Assembly: GCA_963921825.1 (NCBI GenBank)
Contig: OY997596.1
Coordinates: forward strand, 57,858,754-57,922,753
Reading direction: 5' to 3'
Origin: Erodium maritimum
Lineage: Eukaryota > Streptophyta > Magnoliopsida > Geraniales > Geraniaceae
Length of the DNA: 64,000 nt
The notes beneath the pieces were generated by a model, which saw nothing but the letters and a program-made list of their open reading frames with translations, had not been told where the DNA came from and did no database searches. Each line of letters starts with the position of its first letter. Positions within the stretch are counted from its first letter, which is position 1. Made by a program: the position numbers and the translations under genes. This document shows, piece by piece, positions 35,566 through 46,225 of this stretch.

Positions 35566-38201
35566 TGTCACGCCCCAAATACGATTCTTACCCGCACTCG
35601 AGGCATGACTAGGATAAAATGATTTAAAATGCAATAACTCAACAGTAACTTCCTGAAAATCTCCAATATAAAACTCAGATCCACATAACTCAGTTTAAAA
35701 CGTAAGTAACTCTCCAGGGGTGTAATAATAATCATCCAACAAGGTTTGTTCAAAACTGAAATGAAACAAAGACGAAGTCTCTATAAGACGCCCGCACCAA
35801 GAAGCTCCCGAGCCTCTACTCCTCAATCAAACCTGTAATTACAACAATACACTCATAGGGGTGAGCTTGCGCTCAGTAGGGAAAATACATAACAAGAAGG
35901 ACTTTAAGCTCAACAATTTCATCAGTAAAGTCAACAAGAAAACTCTTAACAATTGCGGGCAACAGGTAAACCAATCAATGCCGTGGCACATGAAGTCACC
36001 ACCCTCCGATCCACATATGATATGTCCTCTCGAATTTTCCCTCAAGTCCAGAGGAGACGCATATCATCGAGGTTACCGGTAACAACCCCCTGAGGGCTAT
36101 ATGTCCTCGGGAACCAAGGTATTACTCCCATAGGAAGTATACATTTGGACAATTCATAAATAAGTAGATATAGATGAGTAACCCACTCAAGCGAAACACG
36201 AAGCAATCCTTTCCCAACGAACGCTATCCCACTATCACACATAGTTCAAGAATCACACCCTTTCACCACAACACACAGCACACGAATCACATAACCCGTC
36301 ACGCTTTCACTACAACACACAATACATGAACCGCCTAGCCAGTCACACTTTCACCACAACACACAGCATATGAATCACATAACCTGTCACACTTTCACCA
36401 AAACACACAGCACACGAGTCACATAACCATAACTTACCTGTTATGACCCTTCGGTCGATCGATCACCTGATTGTACCGCTCGGCACAACCAGTCATACTC
36501 GATTCCGCAACCAAAGGATCGCGCAAACATTTAATACAATCAACCATCAAGTACAGTCAATCCATCAATCAAGTCAAACTTCAACCGAGCATTCAAGCAT
36601 GCAATTCAATTAGTTTCATTAGACTCTTTAGCCTATCCACTAATCAATCAAACAACCAACCATGTGATCCTAACACACAACTAATCCGAGGGCTTTGCCA
36701 AGGCCACTCTAGCAGTAAAACAATTCCCAAGTATTGAAAGCGAGTTACACTAGTGATTGACATCCTAATCATTCACCACTAGACACTTCCGGTTATTAGT
36801 AATTGAAGGACAATTATTCTAGTTATTCGCATCCTATAGGCATTTCTAGGACCTTTCCGATTTTATTAGCCTAACTTGCATACTAAGCATTTAAACGAGA
36901 AGTTAAGACTTTCCCTACCTCAAGGTCTTCCTCTCAACGCTCTGATGATAAGTCTGGTGGTCACCACTCCGTTCTTCGCACGGGTTCCGGCGTGATCTTT
37001 GCTCCTCTAGCTCGGTCCCCAAGGTCTTGGACACAAAGAAACATTAATTAGACTCCACTTAAACAGCAAGCAAGACCCCCAAAGCCCTTCCAAAGTTCAG
37101 CTCAAAACCAAGATCAAACAAGGTGAAAAACCCTCAAAGAAACCTCCACCCTGCTCTGCCACGGACCTGGTCACGGACCCGTGACGCCAACCCTCACGGT
37201 TACCGTCACGGAGCCGTGACGAGTGCCGTCACGGACTCCCTCACGGAGCCGTGACGTCGCCAGTCACGGGATCCGTCACGGATCCGTGGCGCACCAGGGC
37301 AGTTTCGCCCTTCTTCAACCTCCAGCTCCTTTTCTCCGAAAAACCACCTTCAAACCCCAAATTCTACCACTTCCAACTCCCAAAACAGTCAAATACTTCC
37401 AATACTCCTCTACCCATGGTAGGAATCAACAAATAAGCAAGTTTCTAATGATTCATCAAATCATAAACAACTCAAAAGCTCCAACAAACTAAGGATTTCC
37501 CACAAAAACCCAACAAAGCTTCTCATCAACATCATCTCACACTATTTCCACCCAAACCCAACAACATCTAGCAATTTCAACCAAGACCCATGAAAAGAGA
37601 ATTAGAGAGTTCCATTACCTCTAGGAGAGTGAGATGAAGAAGATGGTGAGGATTTGGAGAAGGGATGGCTAGAGGAAGACTTCAAGTAGCCTCTTTTTCC
37701 TTGCTTCTCCTTCAAAGCTCCATGGGAGCTCCTCTCTCTTGCTCTTCCTCCAAGTTTCGGCTACACCAAGCAAAATAGGTTGGTTTTGCTTTTCCAAACT
37801 CATATAATACCTAGATGTGTTGAATGACTAAAAGCCCTTTAGCTAGAATCCCTTGTAGAAGCTTTTGGGAGGGTATAATGGTCCAAGACCACTCCCCTTT
37901 CTCTCTTTCAACCAAAAAGGGACAAGTGTCCAAGTAGGTTCTTTTAGTTTTCCAAAATAATTTCCAGCACAATAAAATAATGCTTTAGTCGATAAAAAGT
38001 CTCGTTTTGACTAAAGTTGACTTCCTTCAGCATTATACTTAAACGAAAGGAATTTATCCCCTTAAGCCAACCGTGATGACGGCTAAGTCGTTTGGGTTCC
38101 GGAAAAGCCCCGAGTGACTTCTTGAGTCATCGGTTGACCTTTCCGGTAGAAAGTCAAACTTGCTTGAAAAGCCACCAGTCCGACCGGGGGCGGGTCTTAC
38201 A
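35566..38201 (-). repeat. 5' LTR of chromovirus copy 2
   Basis: 2636 bp, reading on the plus strand from tgtcacgcccca to gggtcttaca. Compared with the 3' LTR it lacks about 38 bases between two gagggc repeats near 36090 and 11 bases near 36438. The 44-bp array is at 36246-36427 and the palindromic cluster at 37155-37300. Confidence 0.94.
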
Positions 38202-38206
38202 AGTAC

Positions 38207-38422
38207 GAATATGGAGATGACGAATTATTGTTCGACCCCCCAGAAATGCCAGGATGGACACCACCAGAGCGATGGCACCGAGGAGGTCCCTTGGCATACC
38301 AAGCACGCTTGGATGCTCGACTCAGTGTCACAAATGATTCCACCCACCGGAAACTACAAAATGACCTTATTGAGCACATATGGGGTCGATTTGGAGCGCA
38401 TTTCAATCCCAACGATGATTGA
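38207..38422 (+). pseudogene. PIF/Harbinger transposase, C-terminal part
   Basis: After the chromovirus and one copy of agtac are discounted, the transposase frame continues in phase from ...DERDQY into EYGDDELLFDPPEM and ends at TGA 38420-38422. The segment has the usual Harbinger ending with LTNDS-like SVTNDS, LQNDLIEHIW and a short acidic tail. It shows that the chromovirus landed inside a frame that was otherwise near complete. Confidence 0.9.
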
Positions 38423-39100
38423 AGATATCTTTGTATATACAACAATTGTGTACTTGACGTTAATTATTGGGGATGAATAAAATTTATTTTAAGTTATGTT
38501 GTTATTAAATTTTTTTTTTCAAATTCATTTCAACTTTATATAACGTTGAATGTTTTAATAAAACATTTAACTAAATCAACAAAATCTCAATTCAGCATAC
38601 AGCCAACATCTAATCAGCATCTACTCATAATAAGGTTCCTTATGCGCTTTGTACCACTATACATCACAATTTATTTTAAGGATTGCAAACTTTAATTTTG
38701 CACAAACAACATACGGTTTGATCATCCGATTTAACCCACTATACATGTTCTGAGGAGAGAGAATTGCATCGTCTAAAATAAAAAAGAAAAAACTTCTCAC
38801 CTCATTTTAACCGAATTGTATCGTAGATAAGCATATTTAAGATTTGTTATGTCCCACGTTACAACAAAAAATAAAATAAAATTTATATCGTCCATAGGTG
38901 TTAGACACGTGATTACGCAGGGGCAAACGATCTCAACTTAATTCATATACTAATTAAACAAGTCACTACGATCTCACAGATGGTTTGATGTGCATTGTAT
39001 ATATCCAAATGCATTTACAAATCCCGCCCTCCCACCGCCCACGTGTATCCTCATAAAAGGATAAATCATTTGTAGTTGGCTATGAATATTTATCTGTATA
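38423..39100. other. Harbinger end and duplicated CYP79 3' flank
   Basis: The first part is AT-rich transposon tail. From about 39005 the DNA (gcatttac, ataaatcatt, ggctatgaatatttat) matches the 3' flank of CYP79 copy C at 57315-57400, so this is the ancestral downstream flank of copy A. No gene is present. Confidence 0.6.
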
Positions 39101-39681
39101 TCCAGAAGCTAGAAAAGTGAGAGCCGGTCCTAGGGTAACGCGCTCCCGCACACGCTCCCATCTGCGGCTTTCGTCGGTGTACGTCTGGCCAGCATCATCA
39201 CCTTGACATCGTGGTTCCCTCGTGTGGTGAGCGTCGAACCCGAGTCTGGTGGTCTCGCCGTTTCAGGGCCTCGTTTTCCCAGATCGCCGTTGGTGAGGCG
39301 TTTGCCGGATTCTCAACCGAGAGTAGGTCTGTGTACTAGTTTGTGAGCGGCGCTGTTTTGTCGAAGGTCTTCTTCGCAGGTCGGAGATCCACAGGGATTC
39401 GCGATTCGGTGGTTCAGGAAAGAAAGCCGGGACTTTCGTTTCTGGTGAGCCTCGCCTATGAACAGAGTTCACAGAAGAGAGAAGCTGCTGCTGCGATTCT
39501 GCTCGGTCTGCTATGATTTGTGCGAGCGTTCCGGCGACGATCCGGAGACCTGGTGGGTGTGCCGCTGTTCCGGTGAGTCGCTTTCTGTGGCTGCGTGAGT
39601 TTGGTCAGTTTTGGGTGTTTCGTCACCGACCTCGTCTCCAGTCCGTCTCCGAGCTGATTTGCAGCTCCTCGTCTCTCGGAG

Positions 39682-40209
39682 ATGACATGCGCTCATGCGC
39701 TCTCGTTCAAATCCTTCTGCTCCGTTTTATTGGTTTCATACCGAGAGTACTGTTCCATCTCCGGTGTTGCAATCAATAATGAATTGAGTGGAGTTAAGGG
39801 GTCTTTGATCAAGTGTGAGTCCAAGGTTCGTGTCCGACGACCAACACGCACGAAGAAACAATTAGTTGTGAATGGTGTGACTAAAATGAATGGCATTGTT
39901 CAGGGTAGTTCTTCTTTCGATGGGATTAAGATGACCGGGACTGTTCTGGCCAAAGGCCCTGAGGTCGATGAGCCACACGAGATTGTTAATGTTCCTACTG
40001 TTAGCTCCGGTCAGGAGGCTTTAGCTGCTGCAGTAAAAAATAGAGCAACTAAATCTCGTAGTTCGGGAGAGCGTTCGAACAGGGTCAAGCGTCCTCAGAC
40101 CGTTACAGAGCCTCCTAGAGCTGTTGTAGATGGGAATTTGCTCAAAGAAGCTCAACCAGAACCCGTGGTGAATGATAAGGAGTATGCTTCGGAGAACGTC
40201 GGAACATAG
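39682..40209 (+). pseudogene. LINE-like ORF1, N-terminal region
   Basis: Open frame of 175 codons, basic and low in complexity, with no recognised domain. It ends just before the RRM, which is in a different frame, so either a frameshift separates them or the true start is at 40172. Its position suggests it encodes the N-terminal half of ORF1p. Confidence 0.4.
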
Positions 40210-40621
40210 AGCTCCATCGATGTTTTTTGTATGCAATCTCCCTTATGGATCCACGGAGGATTGGGTAAGAAACGTCTTCAATGCTTTTGGGTCCGTCCGA
40301 AGGTGCTCTGTTTTGAAGCGCTCGGACAAGGGAGGGAGGTTCTTCGGTTTCATCTCCTTCTCGACGGCGGGTGAGGCTTCTCAGGCTGTTTTGAAGTTAA
40401 ACGGATTGACATTGAAAGGTCATATTCTTTTCGTCACTTTGGCTCGTCCCAGAACTCACCACCGTGAAATCAGAGCTTTCGAAGCTCGGTTCCATCGTGC
40501 TGACCCTCGTGGTGTAGTGCAAGTGGATGAGATTCAAGATTCTGGCTCTGGTACAAGTGGGACTGCTCCGTCGTGCTCCTGCAATGGTCCGACCTCGTCT
40601 TTTGATTATGCAAAACGTTGA
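40172..40621 (+). CDS. RRM protein of a LINE-like element (ORF1p-like)
   Basis: An RNA-recognition motif spans about residues 16-92. RNP2 is FFVCNLP, the helix region is STEDWVRNVFNAFGSV, and RNP1 is RFFGFISF; the domain ends with HILFVTLARPR. It would bind element RNA as ORF1p does in RRM-type plant LINEs. The tail is Ser/Gly-rich. It could also be a captured host splicing-factor-like gene, but the poly(A) end and flanking duplication support a retroelement. The first part of the frame may be outside the original protein, as the upstream ORF is in another frame. Confidence 0.6.
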   Translation: MIRSMLRRTSEHRAPSMFFVCNLPYGSTEDWVRNVFNAFGSVRRCSVLKRSDKGGRFFGFISFSTAGEASQAVLKLNGLTLKGHILFVTLARPRTHHREIRAFEARFHRADPRGVVQVDEIQDSGSGTSGTAPSCSCNGPTSSFDYAKR

Positions 40622-40896
40622 GATTATTGAGGACGAGGGCTACCCTGATCCAACTATAGTAGAAGCTCTTATTTCGGTTCCTGTGTCTAACCGGTTTATC
40701 TATTGAATTCGAGTAGGAAGTAGTTTTGTTTGCTTTCATGCTTGGGTGTTTTTGTTGCTCTTTGTAGCTGTTTTAGTATGGGGAAATGGTCCTTTTTTGT
40801 GGATCGTTTTCTGGCTTTGTTTTACTTTCTTGTAGAACATTCACTTAATAAATTTTTAGCTTATAAAAAAAATATTTATTTGTATACTTATTATGA

Positions 40897-41262
40897 GGAA
40901 AAACTCTGAAAACTAACTATTATTAATTTGTATCTTTTAAAAATTGATTGTAGCTTTATTAGTCAATCAATTTGACACTGTAGACTTAAGGTAATTACGC
41001 AAACTAATATTATCCGTTAAAAATGACAGAAAACGTTAGGAAAAATTCTAAGAACAAACTGTCATATGAATATTGAAGTCAAAAACTAACTGTTGACTTG
41101 TTCATTTTTTGAGTTTTTCCTAACACTCTCTATCATTTCTAACGGAAAATATTAGTTTACGTAACTACTTTGAGTCTATAGTGTCAAATTGATCGATTAA
41201 TAAGTTAACAGTCAGTTTTTAAACGGTACGAATTGATGATAATTAGTTCTTGGTGTTATCCC
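40897..41262. mobile_element. Fold-back MITE, family M1, copy 1
   Basis: The left end ggaaaaactctgaaaactaac pairs with the right end ttagttcttggtgttatccc; the complementarity extends through most of the 366 bases (aacggataatatt and aacggaaaatatt arms). Two relatives lie in the introns of CYP79 copies A (42006-42371) and C (59656-60323). No transposase. It lies directly downstream of copy A. Confidence 0.8.
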
Positions 41263-41276
41263 TAAACATGATCATA

Positions 41277-43431
41277 TTACATATGATACACTGCAGCATC
41301 TAAGCGAAGCTTTACATGAGCATGCAGTGGTTGAACTAAAAATAAAGCATCATCCCCTTCGGTTAAATCAATATTTTCCTTATCCGATGGAAGCCCCCAT
41401 GAAAATGCTTGAAGAAGTCTCGTTAGAGGCATCATTACTATGACAGATCCAAGAGCAGAACCAATACATCCACGCCTTCCTCTACCAAATGAAATAAATT
41501 TCATGTCTGGATCTATAAACTTAACTTCAGCATTGTCATTGTTCAGATGACGTTCAGGGTTGAATTTTAATGGTTCGTTCCATGTTGTAGGGCTCCTGCC
41601 AAGTTCCTTACGACTTAGTATAATGTGACTGCCTTTTGGAATAAAGTAACCGGAGAGAGTAGCATCTTCGGTTGATGCATGATGAGTGAGAAATGTTGAT
41701 AGAGGATGAAATCTGAGCGATTCTTTCACACAAGCTTGGACGTAACGAAGCGATGGAAGATCAGATTCTTGAACCAATCTTTCTTTCCCGACGATCATGT
41801 CTATTTCTTCTATCGTTTTACGAAGAATTTCAGGTTGATTGATTATTTCTGCCATTGTCCACTCCAAAATATTTGCGGGATTTAACACACTTAGAAAAAA
41901 TAACTCCTGCACTTATGGAGAGGATGAATCACGTGAGGAGTAAGATTATATGGCCTTGGAGTTAAACATGGGAAAAACTAAAGAAAGAGTCTACTTATTG
42001 TTAAAGGGTCTCCAGGTACTAACTATTACAGATTAGTACATCTTAAGAATTTTATGTTGACTTATTTGTCGATCAGATCAGTACCTTTGACTTATGGTAA
42101 TTACATAAACTAACATTTTCCGTTAGAGATGACTGAGAAAATTAGGAAAAAATCCAAGAAGTAACTGCAACATGACTATTGAACTCAAAAACTAGCCGTA
42201 GACTTGTTAGTTTTTTGAGTTGTTCCTAACATTTTCTATCATCTCTAACGGAAAATATTAGTTTGAGTAATTATTACCATGAGTCAAGGGTATTGATCTG
42301 ATCGACAAATAAGTCAGCAGCAAGTTCTTGAGCGGTACAACTCGACGATAATTAGTTCCTGGTTTTACCCCTTTTATATTTTAACACGTTCTTATAGATA
42401 AATTCAACTTGATCCAATTAAAAATTAAGTTGATAGTTGAAGATTTAATTATAGTTTTATATCAGGTCACTTACCGCACATTGAGCTTTGATCTCTTGGA
42501 TCGATAAGTGTTGTCCGGTTGAATCCTGGGCAAGAATGAAGTGATCGAGCATGTCCTCGGACTCAGTCTTGTTCCCATCTTGCCATTGCTTCACTCTCTC
42601 GTCGATTACGGGGTCTTGATACTTTGTTATGTTTCTCAGATACTTGTCCACCATCTTGCCATGGCCATCCAAGTCCAGCATTCTAAAGATTACATTGTAA
42701 TCGGAAGGAGAAAATGTATACACGTACTCAACCACCTTCAAAGCCGCCTCGACGTGCTCCTCCTCTTCAACCCCAGGCCCTCCGTCTTCCCTCCCCGGCC
42801 CGAAATATCTCCGGCCGAACAACATCCTCCTAATGACATTTCCGATGAAATGTCGCGCCGCGGCTCTCACGTTCACCACCGCGCCCGAGCCCCCGTTGGC
42901 CGTGCATTGGTTGTAAATGAACCGCACGAGATCGTCAGCCTCCTCGTCCCTCTTTCGGCGCATCGATTGTAGCTTCATGGCGGGGTTGATCACGTGCATG
43001 CTCACGAGCTTCCGCATCTTCCTCCACTGCTCTCCCTTCGGCGCCATGATTGTCGTCAAGAACCCGCGGCTCGTGCGCTCCGCCGTCATGTTCATGGGCC
43101 TCGACGAGAACACCTCGTCCTTCTTTATCAAGAACTCACGTGCGATCTCCGAGGATCTCACTAGAATGACGTGGATATTCCCGAGTCGGACACATGCTAT
43201 GTCCGTTTGGAACTTGTTCATGATGTCCTCGAGCCACCGGGACTTTGGCTGTTTCTTAATGATCGTGTGGAATAGCATTTCCGGAAGGTTACCTACCACG
43301 GGCCATGGTTTCGGACCCGGAGGAAGGTTGGAGCAATGTCTAGGGTTGAACAAAGAGTGTCTCAGTTTCATCATCACCACGAGACCAAACAAAAAGAGAG
43401 GCCATAGAGAAGAAGGATACAAAGAAAACAT
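41277..43431 (-). CDS. Cytochrome P450, CYP79 family, copy A (potentially functional)
   Basis: Two exons, 42475-43431 and 41277-41906, joined by a phase-0 GT-AG intron, encode 528 residues, normal for CYP79. The frame is also open upstream of the ATG at 43431, with a TTG at 43452, but the ATG gives the standard N-terminal membrane anchor (SLWPLFLFGLVVMM). Then come the hinge LPPGPKPWPVVGN, ESLR (ExxR), PERHL and the heme loop SFGRGRRGCIG with intact Arg and Cys. The helix I block NPAN followed by EW, plus GYFIPKGSH, identify CYP79. CYP79 enzymes are ER-bound and convert amino acids to aldoximes, the first step to cyanogenic glucosides, glucosinolates and similar compounds. Substrate cannot be told from sequence. 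Unusual: the helix I acidic residue of the usual VDNPSN block is absent. Confidence 0.88.
42006..42371. mobile_element. Fold-back MITE, family M1, copy 2, in the CYP79-A intron
   Basis: Start gggtctccaggtactaactatt and end taattagttcctggttttacccc are inverted repeats; inner arms include tgacttatttgtcgatcagatca and its near-perfect complement near 42300. It fills most of the 568-bp intron without touching the splice sites. A clear duplication was not found at this copy. Confidence 0.8.
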
Positions 43432-43489
43432 GGAGTGATAATGGAAGAACAAATGCTTGAGATCGATAGAGAGATGGGTTGTTTGGTTC

Positions 43490-43520
43490 TTTAATAGAAA
43501 TCTTAGCTAGGGCACGTGAT
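43490..43520 (-). promoter_or_regulatory. Possible CYP79-A core promoter
   Basis: On the minus strand ctattaaag (43490-43497), about 60 bases before the ATG, could be a TATA element. The equivalent place in copy C reads ctatttaag at 61389-61396. A CACGTG box lies at about 43513-43520. Weak evidence. Confidence 0.4.
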
Positions 43521-43559
43521 GAGTACATTCATTATTCACTTCTTTTTTAGACTATTTTT

Positions 43560-44055
43560 CAATTTAAAATGTATGTTTAACGTAGTTGGTAGATGTGAAA
43601 AAGTATCTGTTATTAAACTATGTGTAGTTGGTATATGTGATTAAACTATATGTGCATTTGGCGAGTGTTTTGAATATTTTGCTGTTAGATCTAGACTTTG
43701 TGTGATTATGAGTAGATTATAAGAAATTGTAGAATATGATTGACAACTTGTCTTTGAAAAATCTTCGAAGTCTTTCTAAAACATTACTTGTATATTTTCA
43801 TTACAAAGTAATGTCCATAAAAAATGTTCCTCAACCAATGATATTTTGGCATTTTGTGATCTTGAACAAATCAAATGAATAAGTTGTTTAGTAGGTTTTT
43901 ACTAACTCTATGACAAATAGTACAAAAATGGGATAACACCAGAAAACAACTATTGTTTGACTTCCTAGTACAAATCACAACTATAGACTTTCTTATCGTC
44001 CATAGTACACAGTCCCGTTAGTTAAATTATCACAAACCATGAATTCCGTCCAAAA
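43560..44055. other. AT-rich upstream region of CYP79-A
   Basis: No ORF or recognised element. A stretch near 43930-43960 (gggataacaccagaaaacaactattg) resembles one end of MITE family M1 and may be a truncated relative. Confidence 0.35.
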
Positions 44056-44059
44056 ACAC

Positions 44060-44142
44060 GAAATATTCTGTGTTTTTGGATAGAATATTCCGTGTTTTGA
44101 ACAGAATATTCCGGAATATTCCGTGTTTTTGGACAGAATATC
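44060..44142. repeat. Short gaatattccgtgttttt repeats
   Basis: Three to four close repeats of (a)gaatattccgtgtttttgga lie together, including a palindromic gaatattccggaatattcc. They abut the LTR fragment at 44150. Confidence 0.7.
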
Positions 44143-44149
44143 GAGGGGG

Positions 44150-44914
44150 TATGCCGATGTAGGATATCTAGGCCGACGGTTTGTGTTGACACTCGGTGTC
44201 GTGGTTGACTCTAGGAGTCGTGCCCCGATGGAGTTCCTGGAAGACGTCTAGGGCGATGAAGATTCCGGTGTGACGTATTGTGATTGTTCCCCGAGTCTTA
44301 GTGACGGGAAGATATCTAGGCCGATGCTGTGTGTTCCGGTGTGATATGGTAGAGTCGGGTTGTGGACAACCGGCGGAGTAGGGGACTGCGGTACGGGACG
44401 TGTGTGTGATTTTACTGTTTACGTTATGTTGAAGATCTATTGAGTGACGTGGTTGCAGTTTGTGCTTGGTCGTTTGAGTATGTTTGTAAGTGTGGTTTTA
44501 GTCTTGTGTTGGAGGATTGTGGTTACGAGTTCCGTGATGGGAATTAGGTGTGTCGTACTAGTATGCCCTAATTGAGCGAAAGCTCAGCGCTTGCTTATAA
44601 CCTTAACTACTTTTCCTACTGAGCGAAAGATCACCCCTTACCTTGTTGTCTTTCAAGTCCTGAGCGGGATTTGTACTAGCTGGATACTCGAGGCTCGGGA
44701 GCTAGCGAGGGTCCTAGACTAGTTTATCTAGAGACGTACTGTTTTCTGTTATTAAACTCTTTTACTGGTCGTTTTTACCGAGCTGTTGACTTGTGGCGTT
44801 GTTCAGAGTTTTAAACTTTTATTCGAGACTTTTTTTGGCTTTACTTTCATTTAAAATTATTATTGTTTTAGTTCACGTCTCGAGTCCGGTCAAAACCGGA
44901 TTTAGGGCGTGACA
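44150..44914 (+). repeat. LTR fragment related to the chromovirus LTRs
   Basis: The right end reads cgagtccggtcaaaaccggatttagggcgtgaca, close to the ends of the chromovirus LTRs. The hallmark tactgagcgaaagatcacccc is also present, preceded by a related copy ttgagcgaaagctcagcg. The left part (gccgatgtaggatatctaggccgac) has no match in the other LTRs. It is a truncated or solo LTR of a different Ty3/gypsy family; no primer site or gag follows. Confidence 0.7.
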
Positions 44915-45197
44915 GTTTGGGTTGATTTAAAGGGTTTGGAACTTCAGTTGTTTGATTGTTTTGGTTGATTGTTTTGTTGGAAAATTGTAGTGGGATCATT
45001 TGATTTTGGTGTAGGACTTGTGTTGTATTGGTTAGATTACTTGGGGTGCAAGGTATTAGTTATGGGGCCAATTGATTGGTGCCTTAGTTTGTAAAATCAT
45101 CGAGGGTTATCCCTTGGCCATTGTCCTTTAATTCAAAGGCTTAGCAATAAAATTTTAAACAATTTGTTGATAAAAAAAAAATTAAAACTTGCTTGTT

Positions 45198-45675
45198 TTT
45201 TTTTTTTGATAAGCGCTAAATTTTTTTTATTCAATGGTCATTCTCCAAGGAGGAGAAGCAAAAAAAAAACAAGCAACCACAATTACAAAAGTCTCCATAG
45301 GATAAAACAGGGATCAAACCCTTAACAAAAAACGGCCAGAGTCATCCAGTCAAAAGAACTTCCTCTAATCTTCCTCATACCACTCGCTATCTGAGGACGG
45401 GACGCTGGCAGCCTTCTGGTTCAGGGCACAGGTCTTGGACCTGGTAATATGGGGACGAGGTACCAAAGTGGACTTAGGCCGTCCCTTACGGGCCTTAGTC
45501 GCGAGGGCTTCTCCACCCACCTATCGATCGATTGCAATGCTCTGTCGGATATGTTCTGAATGGGTGGGAGCTTTACGCCAAACACTTTATAGTCCGAAAT
45601 ATATGAAGGAGCCCGGCTCAATCTCTTAAGGAGGGCATCCTTCCATGGGTCGGACCAACCTTCTCGATATCCATG
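45198..45675 (-). mobile_element. 5'-truncated LINE-like fragment with target-site duplication
   Basis: Starts with a poly(T) tract followed by gataagcgctaaattttttt, the reverse of a LINE poly(A) end, and is flanked by aaaacttgcttgtt at 45184-45197 and 45676-45689. The interior shows no domain. A similar 3' end occurs at 63371 (ggataagctcgattttttattt). Confidence 0.8.
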
Positions 45676-45948
45676 AAAACTTGCTTGTTAATCTAATCAA
45701 CCATTAGAATTTGAGTCTTTAGGTTATCATGGTATGTCTTGTGAGAAAGAGGTCAAGAGAGACTTAAATAAACTTTCAATAGTCTGGTTATTGTCGGTGC
45801 CCCGGTGGTTTAATTTGACATCACCAGTATCAAACTCGGTTTTGCCTTTTTATCATCCGTGTTGCACCAACACGTCATAGTATTGTTATTGTCGGAACCG
45901 ATTTTGATCAACTTATCTAAATATGATTTTTGGACACCCTTAGTGATG

Positions 45949-46022
45949 AGACCATGTTGCATAGGTTCTTTTTGTATCTATACACAGACCATGTTGCATA
46001 GGTTCTTTTTGTATCTATACAC
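45949..46022. repeat. 37-bp tandem duplication
   Basis: A 37-base unit beginning agaccatgttgcatagg is present twice in tandem and identical. The related sequence at 55925-55965 has it once, so this is a local recent duplication. Confidence 0.9.
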
Positions 46023-46225
46023 ATATATTTGAGCTTATTTAGTTGTAAGAATACATCTTTCTGTTATGTTTTTGTTCATTTTCTTGTTTTATTCTCTGAT
46101 TATTTTTGTCACTTTTTATAGGTTTTGTCCCCATAGGTGACTTGGATAGTCATAGAAAGAGCTATGCACCCACCTAAAGGGACGGGCCTCGAATAATTTT
46201 AATAACTCAAAACTCATGTCATTTT

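Larger units (their letters stand above)
26563..38201 (-). mobile_element. Full-length Ty3/gypsy chromovirus (Tekay/Del-like), copy 2
   Basis: 11.6-kb element of the same family as copy 1, in opposite orientation, inserted into the Harbinger transposase. LTRs, primer site, gag-pol with chromodomain, polypurine tract and an exact agtac duplication are all present. Coding defects (TAG at 34008-34010, TGA at 30487-30489, TAG at 31351-31353 and several frameshifts) differ from those of copy 1 except for the TAG after GYYRRFV, which is shared. It differs from copy 1 in LTR content (44-bp minisatellite), so it belongs to a separate sublineage. Confidence 0.95.
25030..38665 (+). mobile_element. PIF/Harbinger DNA transposon, split by a chromovirus (outer limits approximate)
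   Basis: The transposase at 25543-26557 and 38207-38422 defines the element. A possible left end is gagcaagcacagtggtgcaaa at 25030 after a TAA (25027-25029), which fits PIF ends and their TAA/TTA targets. A possible right end near 38650-38665 (gtaccactatac) matches only loosely when reversed, so the right limit is a guess. The segment 26558-38206 is a later chromovirus insertion with its duplication. Confidence 0.6.
39101..40870 (+). mobile_element. Non-autonomous LINE-like element with RRM-type ORF1
   Basis: A G+C-rich leader, a coding region with an RNA-recognition motif, a short 3' UTR and a poly(A)-like end at about 40863-40870. It is bordered by near-identical 16-base repeats aatattta(t/t)(c/t)tgtata at 39085-39100 and 40871-40886, with one mismatch, which I read as the target-site duplication. 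Plant LINEs of the BNR type carry an RRM in ORF1. No ORF2 (endonuclease/RT) is present, so this copy relied on another element. It sits in the 3' flank of CYP79 copy A. Confidence 0.75.

Noticed and set aside
42541-43438. Plus-strand ORFs opposite CYP79-A exon 1 (also 60792-61208 opposite copy C)
   Set aside because: Mirror frames of the P450 coding strand; similar because the genes are similar.
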